Shown here one piece after another: positions 30,230-42,780 of a stretch of 64,000 bases of DNA. This DNA comes from Cylicocyclus nassatus. Lineage: Eukaryota > Nematoda > Chromadorea > Rhabditida > Strongylidae. Numbering within the stretch: the first letter of the stretch is position 1; every line of letters begins with the position of its first letter. The translations under genes and the position numbers were made by a program. The stretch spans positions 55,595,140 through 55,659,139 of the forward strand of contig CATQJL010000112.1 in NCBI GenBank assembly GCA_958299035.1, read 5' to 3'. Below the pieces are notes generated by a model, which worked only from the letters and a program-made list of their open reading frames with translations, searched no databases and had not been told where the DNA came from.

Positions 30230-31797
30230 GATAATCAAGTCATGCCAAGATTCATAGAAGGTCGAACATGGAAGCCAGATTTTTGATATTTGGATCAGCA
30301 GCTTAGTTGACTTCTCCACATTTCTCCTGTGACCTCTTCGCTCAGCTGTTGTCGCCGATGAACCGTGAACACATCGGGTGAGGATAAGCTAATGAAAAAA
30401 AACTTCTCTGACGCTGAAAACATTGATTCACAAGTATGATCAAATAAATGTTGCAGAAAAATCAGCCCGTGCAGAAGAAGATACAGCAAACGCAGACTCA
30501 CTTTTGTGGAGAGAAACATCTCGGTTTCGAAGCTCTATACATCTTTGTTTTCCCTTCCTTTTCGAGAGATCGAGCACCGACCACGTTAGTAAAACGAATG
30601 TGCCTGAAGGATAATTTTTTATGCCGGATACGTGACATTTATCACAAGTGACAATTCTCAATCACATTTACAACAACAAACTTTCCAACTGAATTCTCTC
30701 ATTTTTTTGAACGGAAAGGTCAAGGAGTTTTATGGAGAAATTAACATAGGCCTGCTCCGTGAGATTGTCAAACGGATGTTGATTAATCGATTTTTTCTTG
30801 AAAACAGTATTTGATTGAAGACCTAACAGCATGTTGGAACATATAAGTCTTACCTCGTTTTGTCACCAACCCCTTTTGTAACGGCCATTCCCTTCGTGAT
30901 GACCTTTGACCAGATGTGGTCAAAGTGATTCGCCATTCTTTTTTCACTATCTTCTGTCCTCAGAGAAACAAACTATATTATGTCAGCCACAAAGTTGCCG
31001 CGACGCGTCAACATGGCTATCAAATATTTCAAGAATTTCAGCATGGATTGTCATATTTGATTTTGCGAATCGAAAAGAGATACGTCGGTACAGCAGCTAG
31101 ATAACCATAGGTATCTGATTTGCCGTCTTCTGCTCACGTAACCCACCCTACCAATATATGGGCTAGCAGACACAGAATGCGCAAAAAATGCAGCATTTAC
31201 CCAGTCAATTATTAGTACACAGATGTAGTTTCTTTGAATTAGCAACATTCATTGCACATCGAAGTGTAGTCTACAAAGTTTCATAAAAACCCTAAATTTT
31301 CTTTTATAATTTTAGGTCGCTATCAAAAGCCAAAGCCGAGAACATTTATTACTTTCGAAGAGACAAAAAAGGAACAAAACAACCACAAAACTACTCGAAA
31401 AATCCTGTTCGGTCAATAATACGCAAAAAATTTCCTCGTCTATTTGAGTAACCTACGTGCAAATGCAACCTACGTGCAGCAGCATATGTGCACAACTACG
31501 GTCTCCAACTACGATTTGCAGCATTTTGAAACGCCTTTGTCTGTGTACCAAAGAGGTTCGCTCAGCTTCAGATAGCAGAACATGAGAAGTACTCTGCTTC
31601 GAAATCGAAGTAGTGCTTTACAATTCCCATAGATTCGTCTGCAACAGCTCTATACGAATTTTAAAAAACGTTAAAGATAGAAGATTTCTTTCTGGCTTTT
31701 TCAATACCCTGCTGGCATTCCTCGAACGCATTCTACTTCATAGTCGAAGGGGCTGTTGAATGCGTGCTCGGCTAGTTCAGTGACTTGCGGGATGCTA
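30230..31797. other. No gene recognised
   Basis: AT-rich intergenic sequence. Several short open frames on both strands overlap and none has a recognisable motif or convincing splice structure. Confidence 0.5.
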
Positions 31798-31924
31798 CCA
31801 ATTATCGAGTCAGCGCTTTCATCCTCTCAGATTACTCTGCTGCCAATTTATCAACCTTCGGAGGTAGGAATTTGATTGGCAGCAGAGTAATCTGAGAGTA
31901 TGAAAGCACTGACTCGGTAATTGG
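31798..31924. repeat. Hairpin with 50 bp arms
   Basis: CCAATTATCGAGTCAGCGCT (left) against CCAATTACCGAGTCAGTGCT (complement of right), continuing through CTCAGATTACTCTGCTGCCA, with three mismatches in 50 bp and a 27-base loop. A small MITE or a hairpin-RNA source. Confidence 0.85.
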
Positions 31925-33000
31925 GTCGAATTTTGTCCCGATCTTATCGTAGCGGAGCCTCATAGCACCACACCACTCCTCCCTACGAATCCAAGGAGAT
32001 AGGATCTATCACACTACTCAAAATTCAAGGGTTTTTAAATCTATATTAAGTTTCATGATATTCCGTACTTTACTTAGAGAATAAAAGTGAAGTGCAAGTC
32101 TATTCTCAAATATAGCCATTATGCTTGCACGCACCCTATGCATCAATTGTTTGGTCGTCAGCTAAGACCGAGATCTCGCTAAAAGCGCTACTTCTTGACT
32201 GGAAATCGACACACCTAAACAAGTTTACAGTAGGGCAAGAAAACTCAATACCTTATTTTCCTCCAGCACTCTAACTTACCAAAACCTTGAAGCGAAAAGG
32301 AGTTAATGCAAAGCTAGAAATGAAGTCTGCCATTGTGTCACAAAAAATGAATCTTCTACGGATTGCGGTCTGCGCAGAGCTTTACAATGGAATTTGCGGA
32401 AATTTGGAAGGTTTTTAATAACCAAGGTGCTGGAAAGAAGATCTCTTAAACAAAAAAGCATCTATTGATTTTTTCCGAAGACTAAAAGAATCTTTTGTAG
32501 GTTTTTGAGCTTGCAAAAAGAAGTTTAGAGGAGCAAGATCTAGTGCTCTTTCTGAATTCCGCTAATTTCCTAGATTCTACACTTCTTAAAGTGCCATCTT
32601 ACCATGTATTGTCGGGTCCTTCGTAACTCATGTGTTAGCTTGCACATAACGCGAGCTCCTTATCAGCAACTTTTCAGTTAAGCCTCTTGCAGCGTACAAA
32701 TTGCGAAATTGTGTACTATACTGATTCATATCCTATCGAACCAAAAGAAGCAAGAAATTAAGAAGAAAATGGGATTAATAATACAAGTTCTTTACGTAGC
32801 GCCGTGCATGGTGTGCAGGAAGCATATTAAGGTCACAAAATTCGAGGATACATACTCCTAACTTTAGACAATAAATATGAGATGGCCTTAATCTGAATGC
32901 CTGAGTTTCAAGGCTTTGACCATACATTACCACTGCCCTCCAAAAAATGAGACTGTGTAGGTGATCATTTCACTACACAGGAGCAGTTAAAGCGGTAATA
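31925..33000. other. No gene recognised
   Basis: AT-rich, stop-dense in all frames. I see nothing to annotate. Confidence 0.5.
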
Positions 33001-33839
33001 TTAGGGTGAACGGTGAAAATGGGACACCTTGAGAATAATTGTAAATTTTTCAAGAGGGAAAAGCGATTAACTTTCTAATTTCGATAGATATCAGAGTATA
33101 TTATTCTCTTTTACGCAGAACCTGTATAAGGTCATTTACATACCTAACAACTTTTATACTTGTTGAAATGCAAAGTTAATCACTTCGACAAATTAGGAAT
33201 ATGTAGCTTTATCTGCGCAGTTAACATGCGGAACCATCCAAAGGACCACTGCTGCAATGGGTGAAGCTACAGTCACCGAACCCACTTGGCTTGCTGGCAG
33301 TAACGCATGTGGTCAGTGAAAAGAAAGATGTGTGTTATTTACTTCTTTGCAAGTGAACGCATGTTTTCTGCCCACCATCTGATAGAGCTTCTTACGTCCT
33401 ATCCATCCATATGCTCCTCACATTTCTCCTATTTTTAGAAATTACAGATTGAAACATGATTTTTTTGATTTTCATTGCACCAAAAATTCGCAATTTTCAA
33501 GTTTTTTGCTTTTTTATCCAAAAATAAAAGGAAGGAATATGTATTCAATAGACCTCTTGAAGGAGCGTGAACAACTCTTTCGAATGGTATGTGACTCGCT
33601 TTATAACTCTACGGTATGGGAGCGCAAGACTGCGAGATATTCAAAAAACCCTGTTCGAGTTCTTCGAGGCGCCACGGCAAGCGTTGTGGGAGAGGAGCGT
33701 TAAAGCATTGCCAGAATAATAGGCGAGGGGCGCTTATATAAGTGACGTTTGAGTTGCCATCAGCTTGCTGTTGCTCGAAACAAAAAATCCCAAAATGTAA
33801 TGAAAATCAAGTAGTCCCATTTTTTACCGTTCACCCTAA
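33001..33839. repeat. TIR element with TTAGGGTGAACGG ends
   Basis: Left end TTAGGGTGAACGGTGAAAAT; right end, complemented, TTAGGGTGAACGGTAAAAAA; both continue to TGGGAC. Flanked by TA (32999-33000, 33840-33841). 839 bp, no transposase. A short plus-strand frame inside (33449-33703) has no known domain. Probably a Tc1/mariner-type MITE. Confidence 0.85.
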
Positions 33840-33850
33840 TATACATATTA

Positions 33851-33933
33851 ACAACGGTAGCACGAGTAACTCTAGTAACCCAAGTAACACTGACAGCACT
33901 GGTAACACAGGTAACACGGGTAGAGTATGGCCA
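33851..33933. repeat. GTAACAC-type minisatellite
   Basis: About nine imperfect nine-mers of the form (G)GTAACACxG (AGTAACTCT, AGTAACCCA, AGTAACACT, GGTAACACA, GGTAACACG) directly beside the preceding TIR element. Confidence 0.8.
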
Positions 33934-36900
33934 AAGCCTGAGGCTTTATTTGAACTGTCGTAATCATAAATGAGCGGTCGTCAGACTTCGCGTTTCTTTC
34001 GTGCCGCCGGGATCTGCAAGAATTTTGAGGGAAAGCAGCCCTGCATTATGACCGTAGTATTGAGAATTGCTCACAGGTCATCAATTTTTCTTTATTGGAA
34101 GAACCAGATACAGGAGTCAGAAGAGATAGTACACATATGCTATGCGCTTCCAAACTCCTTCAAAAAATACCGGTAGCAGCTAAAAAATTATTTCATTACG
34201 CTTGTTTTGGTAAGGGAAAAAAGGACATTCCGATGAGTCCAGAAGATGCTGGATGTGCCGAGAGCCGCTTTAGTTGATCTTTGATGGTGACAGAAAGACA
34301 TGTTTCCAGCTTTCAGATCTACTTAGTGGCACTCTTGACGGATTTAAAAATTGTAAATAGCTGCAGGAGTTTATCTATATCCAATTTATCTAGTGATTGA
34401 ATTATTCAAAAAGATAACCATTTGCCTATCAGCTTGAGAGATTGATTGGTACTTACCATAAAACAGATTCATTAACAAATTTATTATCATTCACTATCTC
34501 AATTCACAGAGTTGGCAATGGCATAAGCATAAGTATTATACTTGTAGTCTGCTTTTGTCATAAAACAAATTGGCTCTGGCTAATTACTCAAATACCAAGA
34601 GAGTTTGTAATAATGTTGATCTGAGAGAGTGCTTGAGAGATCATTCTGGCAGCTCCTTCAGAACGGAATTTTGCGTCGAAATCGGCCCTGCCAGGAGGAA
34701 GAATGCTCCTAAAACAGCATTTGCCTTCATAGGGAGCTTTTTGAACCATCTTGCAAGCAACAAACCCAAAAACTCACAAAATTTGTAGAAAATTGTATTC
34801 TGAGCAAGTCACTTTTTCGTTTGCAAGAGCTTATTTGAATATTTCCTTATGTTGCACAAAAGCCGCACCTAAGAGTTGCCAATCCACCAATGAGGTTAGA
34901 AGTGTCCAGTGTATCAAGTCGATTTAGAAGCGATGGATTGCTAATTACTCTAGACAGTTTTGCTATCGTCTGCATCATTGCTGGCTCTATAAAATACTAA
35001 CAAAATTGTTATCGTCATTAGAAGTTATCGTACCCAATGATGCTATCTCATAGTCATTGATTGGAGCATTCCTAAGATTCTGAATTCCTTGTTTCTGTCT
35101 ATCCACAGCTGTACGCATAAAGTAGAACTTATCCTAAATTGAAGGTAACCATGTAGTCATACCGTAGTTAACTGATTTTTGCTTTGACCTTATCTCTATT
35201 TTTGAAAGACAAGTTACCTTAACCATGTCCAGTACTCGTGATGAAAGATCCAATCCCTGGTACAAGGTCGATGTGGGGGATCCATAACACTACAAAATGA
35301 AGCTCTTGAGATTTAAAAGTAGGTAAATAAAATCTCACTCGCCAAGAATGGCAACAAAACGAGAAGTAGAAGTGAGGGCTGCATTTTATACATTGCCGAT
35401 TTTTTTCACCCTTTTATGCGATGATAGCAGAACGAGTTTACTAGAATCATCGGCAAAAACAGCTTATTTTGGGCGTATGATAATACCGCATTTGCGTAAT
35501 CCCACAATTCTTATCACAACTTGCAAGCTATTTCAGTATTTGCTTGCAAAATATGCGAGAGTATGCAAACAGTAGTTCCTTGTTTGCGGAACCCTACCCA
35601 TGCGATTGTTTTACAAAAAGATTTTTAGCTGTCAAAATCATGAATGACTTTACGAAAATTAGCAAAAATTCAATAGGTGGTGCACATACGGATATAACTA
35701 TTATGGATCCATGTGGTATCTGTCATGGCTATAGTACAATTCTGCTCATAATTTGTTAAAAAAGTTACCGAGTCCCGCCAGAGTTCACTGCAATTTGCGG
35801 CGCATCGCCACATCTTGGTTCGGGGTAGACGAATTCGGATTAGAAGTACCCCTCTGGATGGGACAATCGCCCGAAAAAGTTCAGATGACTTGCTGATAGA
35901 GTAAACCTTACAGGACAATACCAAACGATTCTTTGCTTCTATCTATAGTTTGCAATAATTTTCTGATAGAATTTTTCTATTGAAACCACCTAATTTTTGC
36001 AAATCTATTCCAGCGAACATATCAAACACCAACAAATCTTTGGATCTTCAACAAAACGTCCAGTTATGGATCATAAACAAGACTAGTTTTACAAGGCAAA
36101 TGAGCGTTTGCGGAGTTGGAGTATCAAATTCCAAATTTTCCGAGTGCAGCCTGAGGTGCGCTCAAAAATAAGAGTTGAGATGAATCTTTCTCCTGCCTAT
36201 GTACTTCACGAAATGAAATCCAAAATAATACTTATAAAGAAGAAAAAAGCAGCATCTAATAACACCGAATCGCTAGCAGATTGATGTCCTGGCTCCGAGA
36301 TGACTAAGTATGAGATTTAATAGCATCAAAAAAATAAAATTCTGAGGCAAGCTATGAAAAGAAAAAAGTTGTTTTGTGTCCTTTAGGGTTTGCTCTATTC
36401 AACGGTTATTAGGACTGCTTTGAGGAATTGGCATAAGCTAGAAAAATAACGAGACTGGACTATCTGAAAACCATAAAGCATTTTTTGATAATTTTATGCT
36501 TGAACTGCGAGAAAGGAATAATCATCTGGAAACCATGAAAAACTGCAGAGAACGCCACCTATGTCTCTTGAAAACCACTGTTCCGCCGGATGCGGCGCTT
36601 GTTCAAAATAGCTCCTCTGTTTGTGCCTGACTTCTTGGAAAAGGAAAGTAAGAGACCTGTTGTTGTTTGTATAAAGCATTCAAGCATTCCACTCAAGTTG
36701 GAGGATGACGGGATGCTGCTAATTGATAGCGGACCTCACCTCTGTTAGGAAAATGCACTGGTTGTGAGAAAGACGTTTTCGAAGCCAGAGATGCTCCGAA
36801 AAAACGGTGTTGGCTTGAATTCCGGGACCCAGTAAGTAGGCTTAACCCTTGAGTCGGTATTCACTGGGTAGCTGAACCCGCCGGTTTCCTTAACGAAAAC

Positions 36901-37137
36901 GGTAGGCCTTTGGAATCATATTGAGTCTGGTTCTTGGGACGAAATCAAAGGGAAGTCGTATGTTGGTATCGAGATTTGACTCTGCAAACATGCTGTCTTT
37001 ATTCACCATCAATTACTGCATGGATAATACGACAAGTGCAAGTTTCAAGAGCAGTGTTCAAATAAACAAGTGGCTTGGTTACACAGCACTGTCGGTCGCA
37101 TAAATCATGGATACGTCAATACACTTCGCTTTGAACC
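33934..37137. other. No gene recognised
   Basis: About 3.2 kb of AT-rich sequence with only short, unconvincing frames. I found no conserved motif, inverted repeat of note, or splice pattern. Confidence 0.45.
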
Positions 37138-37141
37138 TTAA

Positions 37142-39925
37142 AGGCAGTGTCTCACCAAAATTGAGTCGCGCGGATCTTCACATATTCTATTATAGGGACC
37201 TCTAAGTAGGCCACTGCAACAAGTCCCATTCAATTTGACCCCCTCCACGCTAAGAAAAATTCGCTCAAAGTGGTACGCGGAGAGCGACTTGGTACGCGCG
37301 GACGACTTCTTCGGTCTCCTCCAGGGCCCGGCACAGATCGTCTGGAAGCAGGCTGGACTTCGTTTTTGGAGCAAAACGCAAAGGGGATATCGTTTTTGTG
37401 GGGTCCGGGGCGGAGCCCCGGAAAAAATTTTTTGCACATGTTTGCTAGCGAGATATGTGGTGGAAATTTGTACTCTATGTGCTAGCTGGGAGCAAGCTAA
37501 AGTCGCTCATTACCATTATGAAAATAAGTATCAGCCCTTCGAAAATCATTAAGTAACACTTGGACGTTGAGTCTCCAGACTTTCAAAAGTCGTTAAGTAC
37601 CCTTAGCCAACAGTTGTCACCTGGTTAATTACCATAATTCTCTTCAGTTCTCCTATATACCAAAAATAAGCGACCATCCAGTCGAACATAGGCTTTCCGG
37701 ACAGGTTATCACACGATTGACATGCTCTATCGTGTACGGCGAAAAGTGCGCGCGATTTGAAAGTAAGGCTAAAATAGAAAAATTGCTTGTTTACAGCTCA
37801 CACAGATTCATATGACACCAAAATTGGCCTGTACACAAAGAAAATTATTTGCGGAAGAATTATGTAAAAAGATTTTGAAACTTATGTGAAGTAATACGTT
37901 TTCCAAAATTAGATCGTCTCCAGACGGCCACCAGACGATCTGAGATCGTCTGGAGCATATATTTCCGTCACTTCACATAAGTTTCGGATCTTTTTAGCAT
38001 GGACGGAAGGCCCGGTCAAGAATTTATCCCTGAGCATAGGGACAATTTCCTATTATCCCCCGTCCACTATTTTTTGCCCTATTTTCTTTCGAAATTTGCC
38101 TTGTTAGATATCGCGCCCTATCGCCAAATTCTCTGCGTCCTCTCCCTTTGAATTTTCAGTACAGTTCCAGCTTTGGTTTCGATATTGTGATGTTTTCTTT
38201 CGATCTTCCGACTTACGTCTGATTTATCTAACAATTGAATCCCCTTAGTTTTCGTTTGCTATCTTTTGTATCTCAAATCGGATCTTGTTCTCATTGTAGA
38301 AGCTGGAACTCACATTCAAAGCTTTCCATCCTTCCGAGAAGACGAAGACTTTAATCATCAGGTTGGTAGTTCTGGATCTTTTACTTTTCTATTTTCTCAC
38401 AGTCATGTGTTGTATAGGGGAATGTGCGAGTCATGGAAGTTGTCTACTCAACTAACATGGATGCGGCGACATTTGTGGTGTTAGTGGATCAGGATGGTGC
38501 CGTCATAGACTATTGCAGAATGGTTCATTTTACCAAGCCAGGATTTGGCCCTCAAGCACAGTCAAAGGTCTGATACTCTATTTGGCTAGTTTACCGTTGC
38601 ATATGTTATAATTCAGTTGAGTTTATGGCTTTTTTTTTCAGAAATTCGTGGAACGTCGACGTCCTCATGTAATAGCGCTGCGTGGAGAAAATCTTGACGC
38701 TAGTCTTCGGAAAGACGTACAAGAGAGTTTGTATAGCATGGTAGCTGAGAGTGATACAGCAACTTGTCTACGTTATGGACCATGAAGCTGGAAAGTCTAC
38801 ATGCTGTCAAAGAATCCATGGTGAGTTTTGAAGTTTCCAATTTTGGTTTTTTTACGAAATATATCTTTCTAATTTTGGTTTTTTACGAAATATGTTTCAT
38901 AAGAACTGTTTGGCACACTTGAAATCAAACTTTCAGACAGGAAGAGCTAAGCAGCGTGCTTATTCGAGAGCTCATTGCTCGTGTCAATGAAGTGAGGTCG
39001 ATGCAGATGAGCAAGATTTTCACGAACTTCTTCATTGTTTCTACATGGTTTCTGTTTGAAGGTGTTGAAAATTTCAATACTGCAAATGTCCTCCAATTTG
39101 TTCGCGTTCTTGGGCCACGAGAAGCAGGTCATTTTCTGGATATTCTCAAAGAGCAAGACTATTTGCTGGAAAGTCGTACAACTTGTGACACTTTGTCGCA
39201 TGAGTTTGAAAATCTTCGTGAATTGCGCTCGTTTCATAAAGATTGATACAACAAGAGTGAGTTGATTTTGGAGCTAGTTACGGTCAGTTATCTTGTATCC
39301 GCTAACAGGCTGCTGAGAAAACAGAGACTTATGTGGATGTGTTTGATTGGCCTCGTGTTCATTATGAACAGGTTATAATTAGCCAGTATGTGCTTTCTTT
39401 TCGAGAATTTACAAAGTTTGCGCTATTTCGTATCCAGGTTTTAGAATTTCAAAGCCTAGATGTTGCTTAAACTCGGTCTAAGGGGGGGGGGGAGGCAAGG
39501 TGTTCGACTCACTGATGTCGAATATCATAACAATTTTAAGCGGTAGCTCCATTTTCAGGAGCTACGGTGGACGGTTCACGACCTGATCCAATGACATTCA
39601 AAGGGGACTTCGTAAAATTTTCGAGAATCAAGGGGGACTTCGTTTTCAAAAAGCCTAGAAACGGTCTCGTGCCGGGCCCTGGTCTCCTCTCTTACACGTT
39701 TGAACATGTTCCTCCACTTGGCATCCACCTCCCCTCTGTTGCTGCCACTGTGGCTGAGGCTGAAGTTGGAAGGAACAACTCGTCCACGTCGCTTCCGCAG
39801 GGCCTCCAGAAAACGGGGTTTTTGGGGACTTCATGCGATTTTAAGCCCATACAATGCTAGACAGGGTCCGACAGGTCTGCAAAATGCAAAAATCTCGGCA
39901 ACTAAATTTTGGTGCGACACTGCCT
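37142..39925. mobile_element. TTAA-flanked TIR transposon carrying an SPT6-like gene segment
   Basis: The left terminus AGGCAGTGTCTCACCAAAAT and the complemented right terminus AGGCAGTGTCGCACCAAAAT match with one difference, and TTAA sits immediately outside both (37138-37141, 39926-39929). Inside, the ends stay recognisably inverted for some 300 bp: CAGGGCCCGGCAC on the left against its complement GTGCCGGGCCCTG on the right, both beside GGACTTCGTTTT. There is no transposase. TTAA duplications are typical of piggyBac-like elements. Smaller elements with AGGCA(G/A)TG ends and TTAA lie at 48375-49176. The cargo is described separately. Confidence 0.75.
38279..39400 (+). pseudogene. SPT6 (emb-5-like) gene fragment with introns and frameshifts
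   Basis: Exons are separated by introns with good borders, for example CAG|GTTGGT...TATAG near 38362-38417 and AAAG|GTCTGA...TTTCAG near 38570-38640. They encode VRVMEVVYSTNMDAATFVVL, then VDQDGAVIDYCRMVHFTKPG, then RRRPHVIALRGENLDA, matching the YqgF-like core of the transcription elongation factor SPT6. Next come ELIARVNEVRSM, VLQFVRVLGPREAGHFLDIL, and in a shifted frame LVTLCRMSLKIFVNCARF, the SPT6 helix-hairpin-helix segment, then TETYVDVFDWPRVHYEQ. One-base frame changes are needed near 38755 and 39180. Neither the SPT6 N-terminus nor the SH2 end is present. It lies wholly between the transposon ends, so I read it as captured cargo that is now decaying. Confidence 0.75.
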
Positions 39926-39929
39926 TTAA

Positions 39930-40372
39930 TATATTGAACGCTAGAAACTTATACGACTTTACAACTTTTCATGCTCCAACCAAATTTACAAGGAAAGCCT
40001 TTTTGGTCAAAGCGGTCTTTCTAGGTAACTTTACCGCTTTGTAAATACTAATAAGCAATTCGAAAACTGTCTTCGTCATTTGCCAGAAATTTTTTAGTTG
40101 AGGAGTTGGATGCACCACTGAACAAAACCGTCCATATTGCTCAAATAAGCAATCATTAATCATCAGAACATTCAATGAATACCTTTTCTCTAGAAAAATT
40201 GCACTTAACACTGCTTCATTCGAGACTGTAACAGCTGGTACCTATTTCCTGCGTTCATTTTTCGCTCCAGAAACACTCATAACCCGAATTTCCGGCGCTT
40301 AGCAGATTCCGAAAACAGATTTGGAATTAGCTTTAAAACTCTCTTTGAAGTCTTCTTAAAGACACGGCTCGG
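39930..40372. other. No gene recognised
   Basis: Short AT-rich interval with no feature I can support. Confidence 0.5.
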
Positions 40373-40589
40373 CACAGCGGGCAACGGTTAAGCTGGACAT
40401 CGCTTTTGGGACAATAAGCAAAAAAGGTATCGTTTTTGCGGTCGAAAAGACATTTTTCAACCAACGTCTCGTTATTTGAGAGGTTTTTACGTTTAGGGTT
40501 TGGGGTCATAGAAAGTTGTACGAAATTCTCAGAATCGAAGAAAATTTCGTATGAATTTTCCTTGGTGCCAGCTCATGCCGAGCCTTAGT
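40373..40589. repeat. Small MITE-like repeat with GGCTCGGCA ends
   Basis: CGGCTCGGCACAGC on the left and, inverted, CATGCCGAGCC on the right enclose about 215 bp. The ends resemble the hAT-type element that follows. Target duplications were not identified. Confidence 0.45.
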
Positions 40590-40652
40590 TAGAATCATTT
40601 GGAAAGTCCACTTTGATTGAAGAGCCTTTCCTTGTTGGTTGGCTATAAGGGA

Positions 40653-41573
40653 CAGGGCTCAGCACGAGGTGGCTTTTTCATTCTTCCGAAAACGAAGTCC
40701 CCACTGACTTCGCAGCTAACATACGACATCCCCTTTGACCACTAATGATTAAAACAAGCAAAACGAGCAAAGAAGAATACAAGTGGAAAACGAAAGAATA
40801 CGAAATTGACGGTAAGAACAAATAATCGTTTTCGTATCCGTCAAATTGGCGGCATACTTTGTCCATCGAGCACCATCGCGCGCCTGGAGCAGCATTGCCG
40901 CCGCTACACAAAATTTTCGAGGGTAGTAACTAGGCGGGGAGCAGGGCGTTTGAGGTGCTTCAAAAACTGGTTCGTAGGGATTTGGATTGAAGAGCCTTTC
41001 CTTGTTGGTTGGCCGTAAGGGATAACCAGGGATTTACAACAAAACCATGTAAAAATTTTGAAAAAATTATGTGGAGGGAGTAAAATTTATGACTTTTTCT
41101 TTTACAGCCACCTCAGGTGGCTGTCCAGGTGGTGTTTTTTAGGAGTTAGATGGCTTTACAGCCTCCTAACTCTTAAAAAAGTTTGCCACGACTTTAGTTC
41201 ACATAAGTTTTTCATAATTATTTATACGTAATTCCACCTCTCCCATTGCCCATCTGCAAACCGATTTTGGTGTCATATCATTTCCTCTCCGCTGCAAACA
41301 TGGCTTTTGTCTACCTCGGGGCGTATTTTTAAATTCCCGCACTTCCACGGATAGCATATTGGAGCGGGAAATTGCTGGTTTTGCAAAGAATGGAGTTCTA
41401 CAGGCAGTGCTGAGCACTTGTGACGTCTCCAGAAGATGGATAGGTAAATTAGAAGCGGGGAAGAGGGTGCAATTGTGTGCTCCGCCAAGGACCGCGCAAA
41501 AACGATATCCTCTTTGCTTCCTACTCCAAAACGATATCCAACCTGCCCGGTAAGCCACCTGTGCCGAGCCCTG
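40653..41573. repeat. Non-autonomous hAT-type element
   Basis: CAGGGCTCAGCACGAGGTGG on the left and, complemented, CAGGGCTCGGCACAGGTGGC on the right. The flanking octamers are ATAAGGGA (40645-40652) and ATAAGGGG (41574-41581). CAGGG ends plus an 8 bp duplication are the hAT signature. No transposase. Inside, about 40985-41020 repeats the sequence just left of the element (GAAGAGCCTTTCCTTGTTGG), so the history is more complex than one insertion. A small hairpin (GCCACCTCAGGTGGC) lies near 41106. Confidence 0.7.
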
Positions 41574-42100
41574 ATAAGGGGTTCTCATGGACAACTATAG
41601 AGCTTCAACTGCAGTGTCGGATGCATCAGCCTCTCCCTCTCGATCGATCACTTCGCCTGGAATCTGCACCTCTTTCGCAAACAAGCTCTATGATCACTTT
41701 CCCGTGCGAGGGTGGGAAAGGAAGCCCTCAATCGATTGGAAATGATTAGCGAGCATGTTCGCTGAAGAGATGCGCAGTTTCACGCGAGAGTGGAGATGCT
41801 GTGTACCTGACACTGCAAACTGTTAAGTCCTGTATGTCTGTTTGGAGTATGAACATTGAAAACGTCATATTGATTTTTTTGGCATGGAACCTTCTGCACA
41901 TGACCGATTCAAAACATAGAGTATCTTCTCTAAATTTTGTACTGAATTGGGCAAAAATTGCTTCATTAGGTAAAGCGTTGCAAATCCAACAACTTTTGCG
42001 TTTTGAGCATTCAATCCTTTTTCCATCTTCTGCTATATTTCCCGTTTTCCTTCTTGTGATGATGATGAAATGTTTGAAGGACTTGTTCACATATGAGCAA
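41574..42100. other. No gene recognised
   Basis: Unassigned sequence between the hAT-type element and the Helitron. Frames on both strands are short and overlapping. Confidence 0.5.
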
Positions 42101-42424
42101 TCAAGACCTTATAATAACGGGTTAAGGGTTGTTTACGTGTTTTTGTGTGTGTGTCTGTGTGACCGTCTGTTACGAAATTCGTAGAGCGTGTTCCAGCCAG
42201 TGTTCTAAGCCCAAATTTTGCATAGCGCATGCTCCTTTCATGAAAGTCTAACATGCAAAAGCAGAAGTACATAGATTCGTTAGGTGGATCCCCCAGAAAC
42301 TGCGCGCCAAACGGATCCACCTGGATTCTGTCCCGCAAAATTGCGTCCGCATCACCACTTTTTGCAAAGTCATGGATGTGTTTGATTAGCAAATGCGCAA
42401 ACGATGGACTTTAGCCCAAAAAGT

Positions 42425-42675
42425 GGAGTAAGATCTGGGCCCAATAGATATTTCTCTTTAATAGTAGGCGATACACAGTGGTAATAACATGGTTTACTAG
42501 ACAATACATGACGGTATACAGTAAACAGCAGAGGTTGGAGCAAGATGATCTGTAGGTGAGCGTGCCGCTCTGCAGCTGGGGGTTCCGAGATATCTCTCTT
42601 CTTCCTCTCTGTGGCATCCTCTTGTACGCGGCTCGGCGCGCTATCAGCGTCATCTCCGCTGCCTTCTGTAAACAT
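42425..42675 (-). other. Possible 3' exon of the captured helicase gene
   Basis: On the minus strand the acceptor-like TTTACAG near 42665 is followed by an open stretch encoding GSGDDADSAPSRVQEDATER and further, within the Helitron cargo. Phase does not join cleanly to the helicase frame as sequenced, so its link to the gene is only a suggestion. Confidence 0.3.
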
Positions 42676-42780
42676 CTGTATTAATAGAGGAACTCTTACA
42701 CCTCCCCAATTTACCCTAAAGTCCTGAAGGGACTTTCAAGATGTCTGCCTACCAACAACTCAACTGCTTACCCTCTGTGT

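Noticed and set aside
39567..40044. Overlapping plus-strand frames of 97 and 114 codons
   Set aside because: They fall on the right terminal inverted repeat of the TTAA element and resemble repeat sequence, not protein.
41801..42184. 127-codon plus-strand frame crossing the Helitron left end
   Set aside because: It runs from unassigned flank into Helitron terminal repeat and shows no conserved motif.
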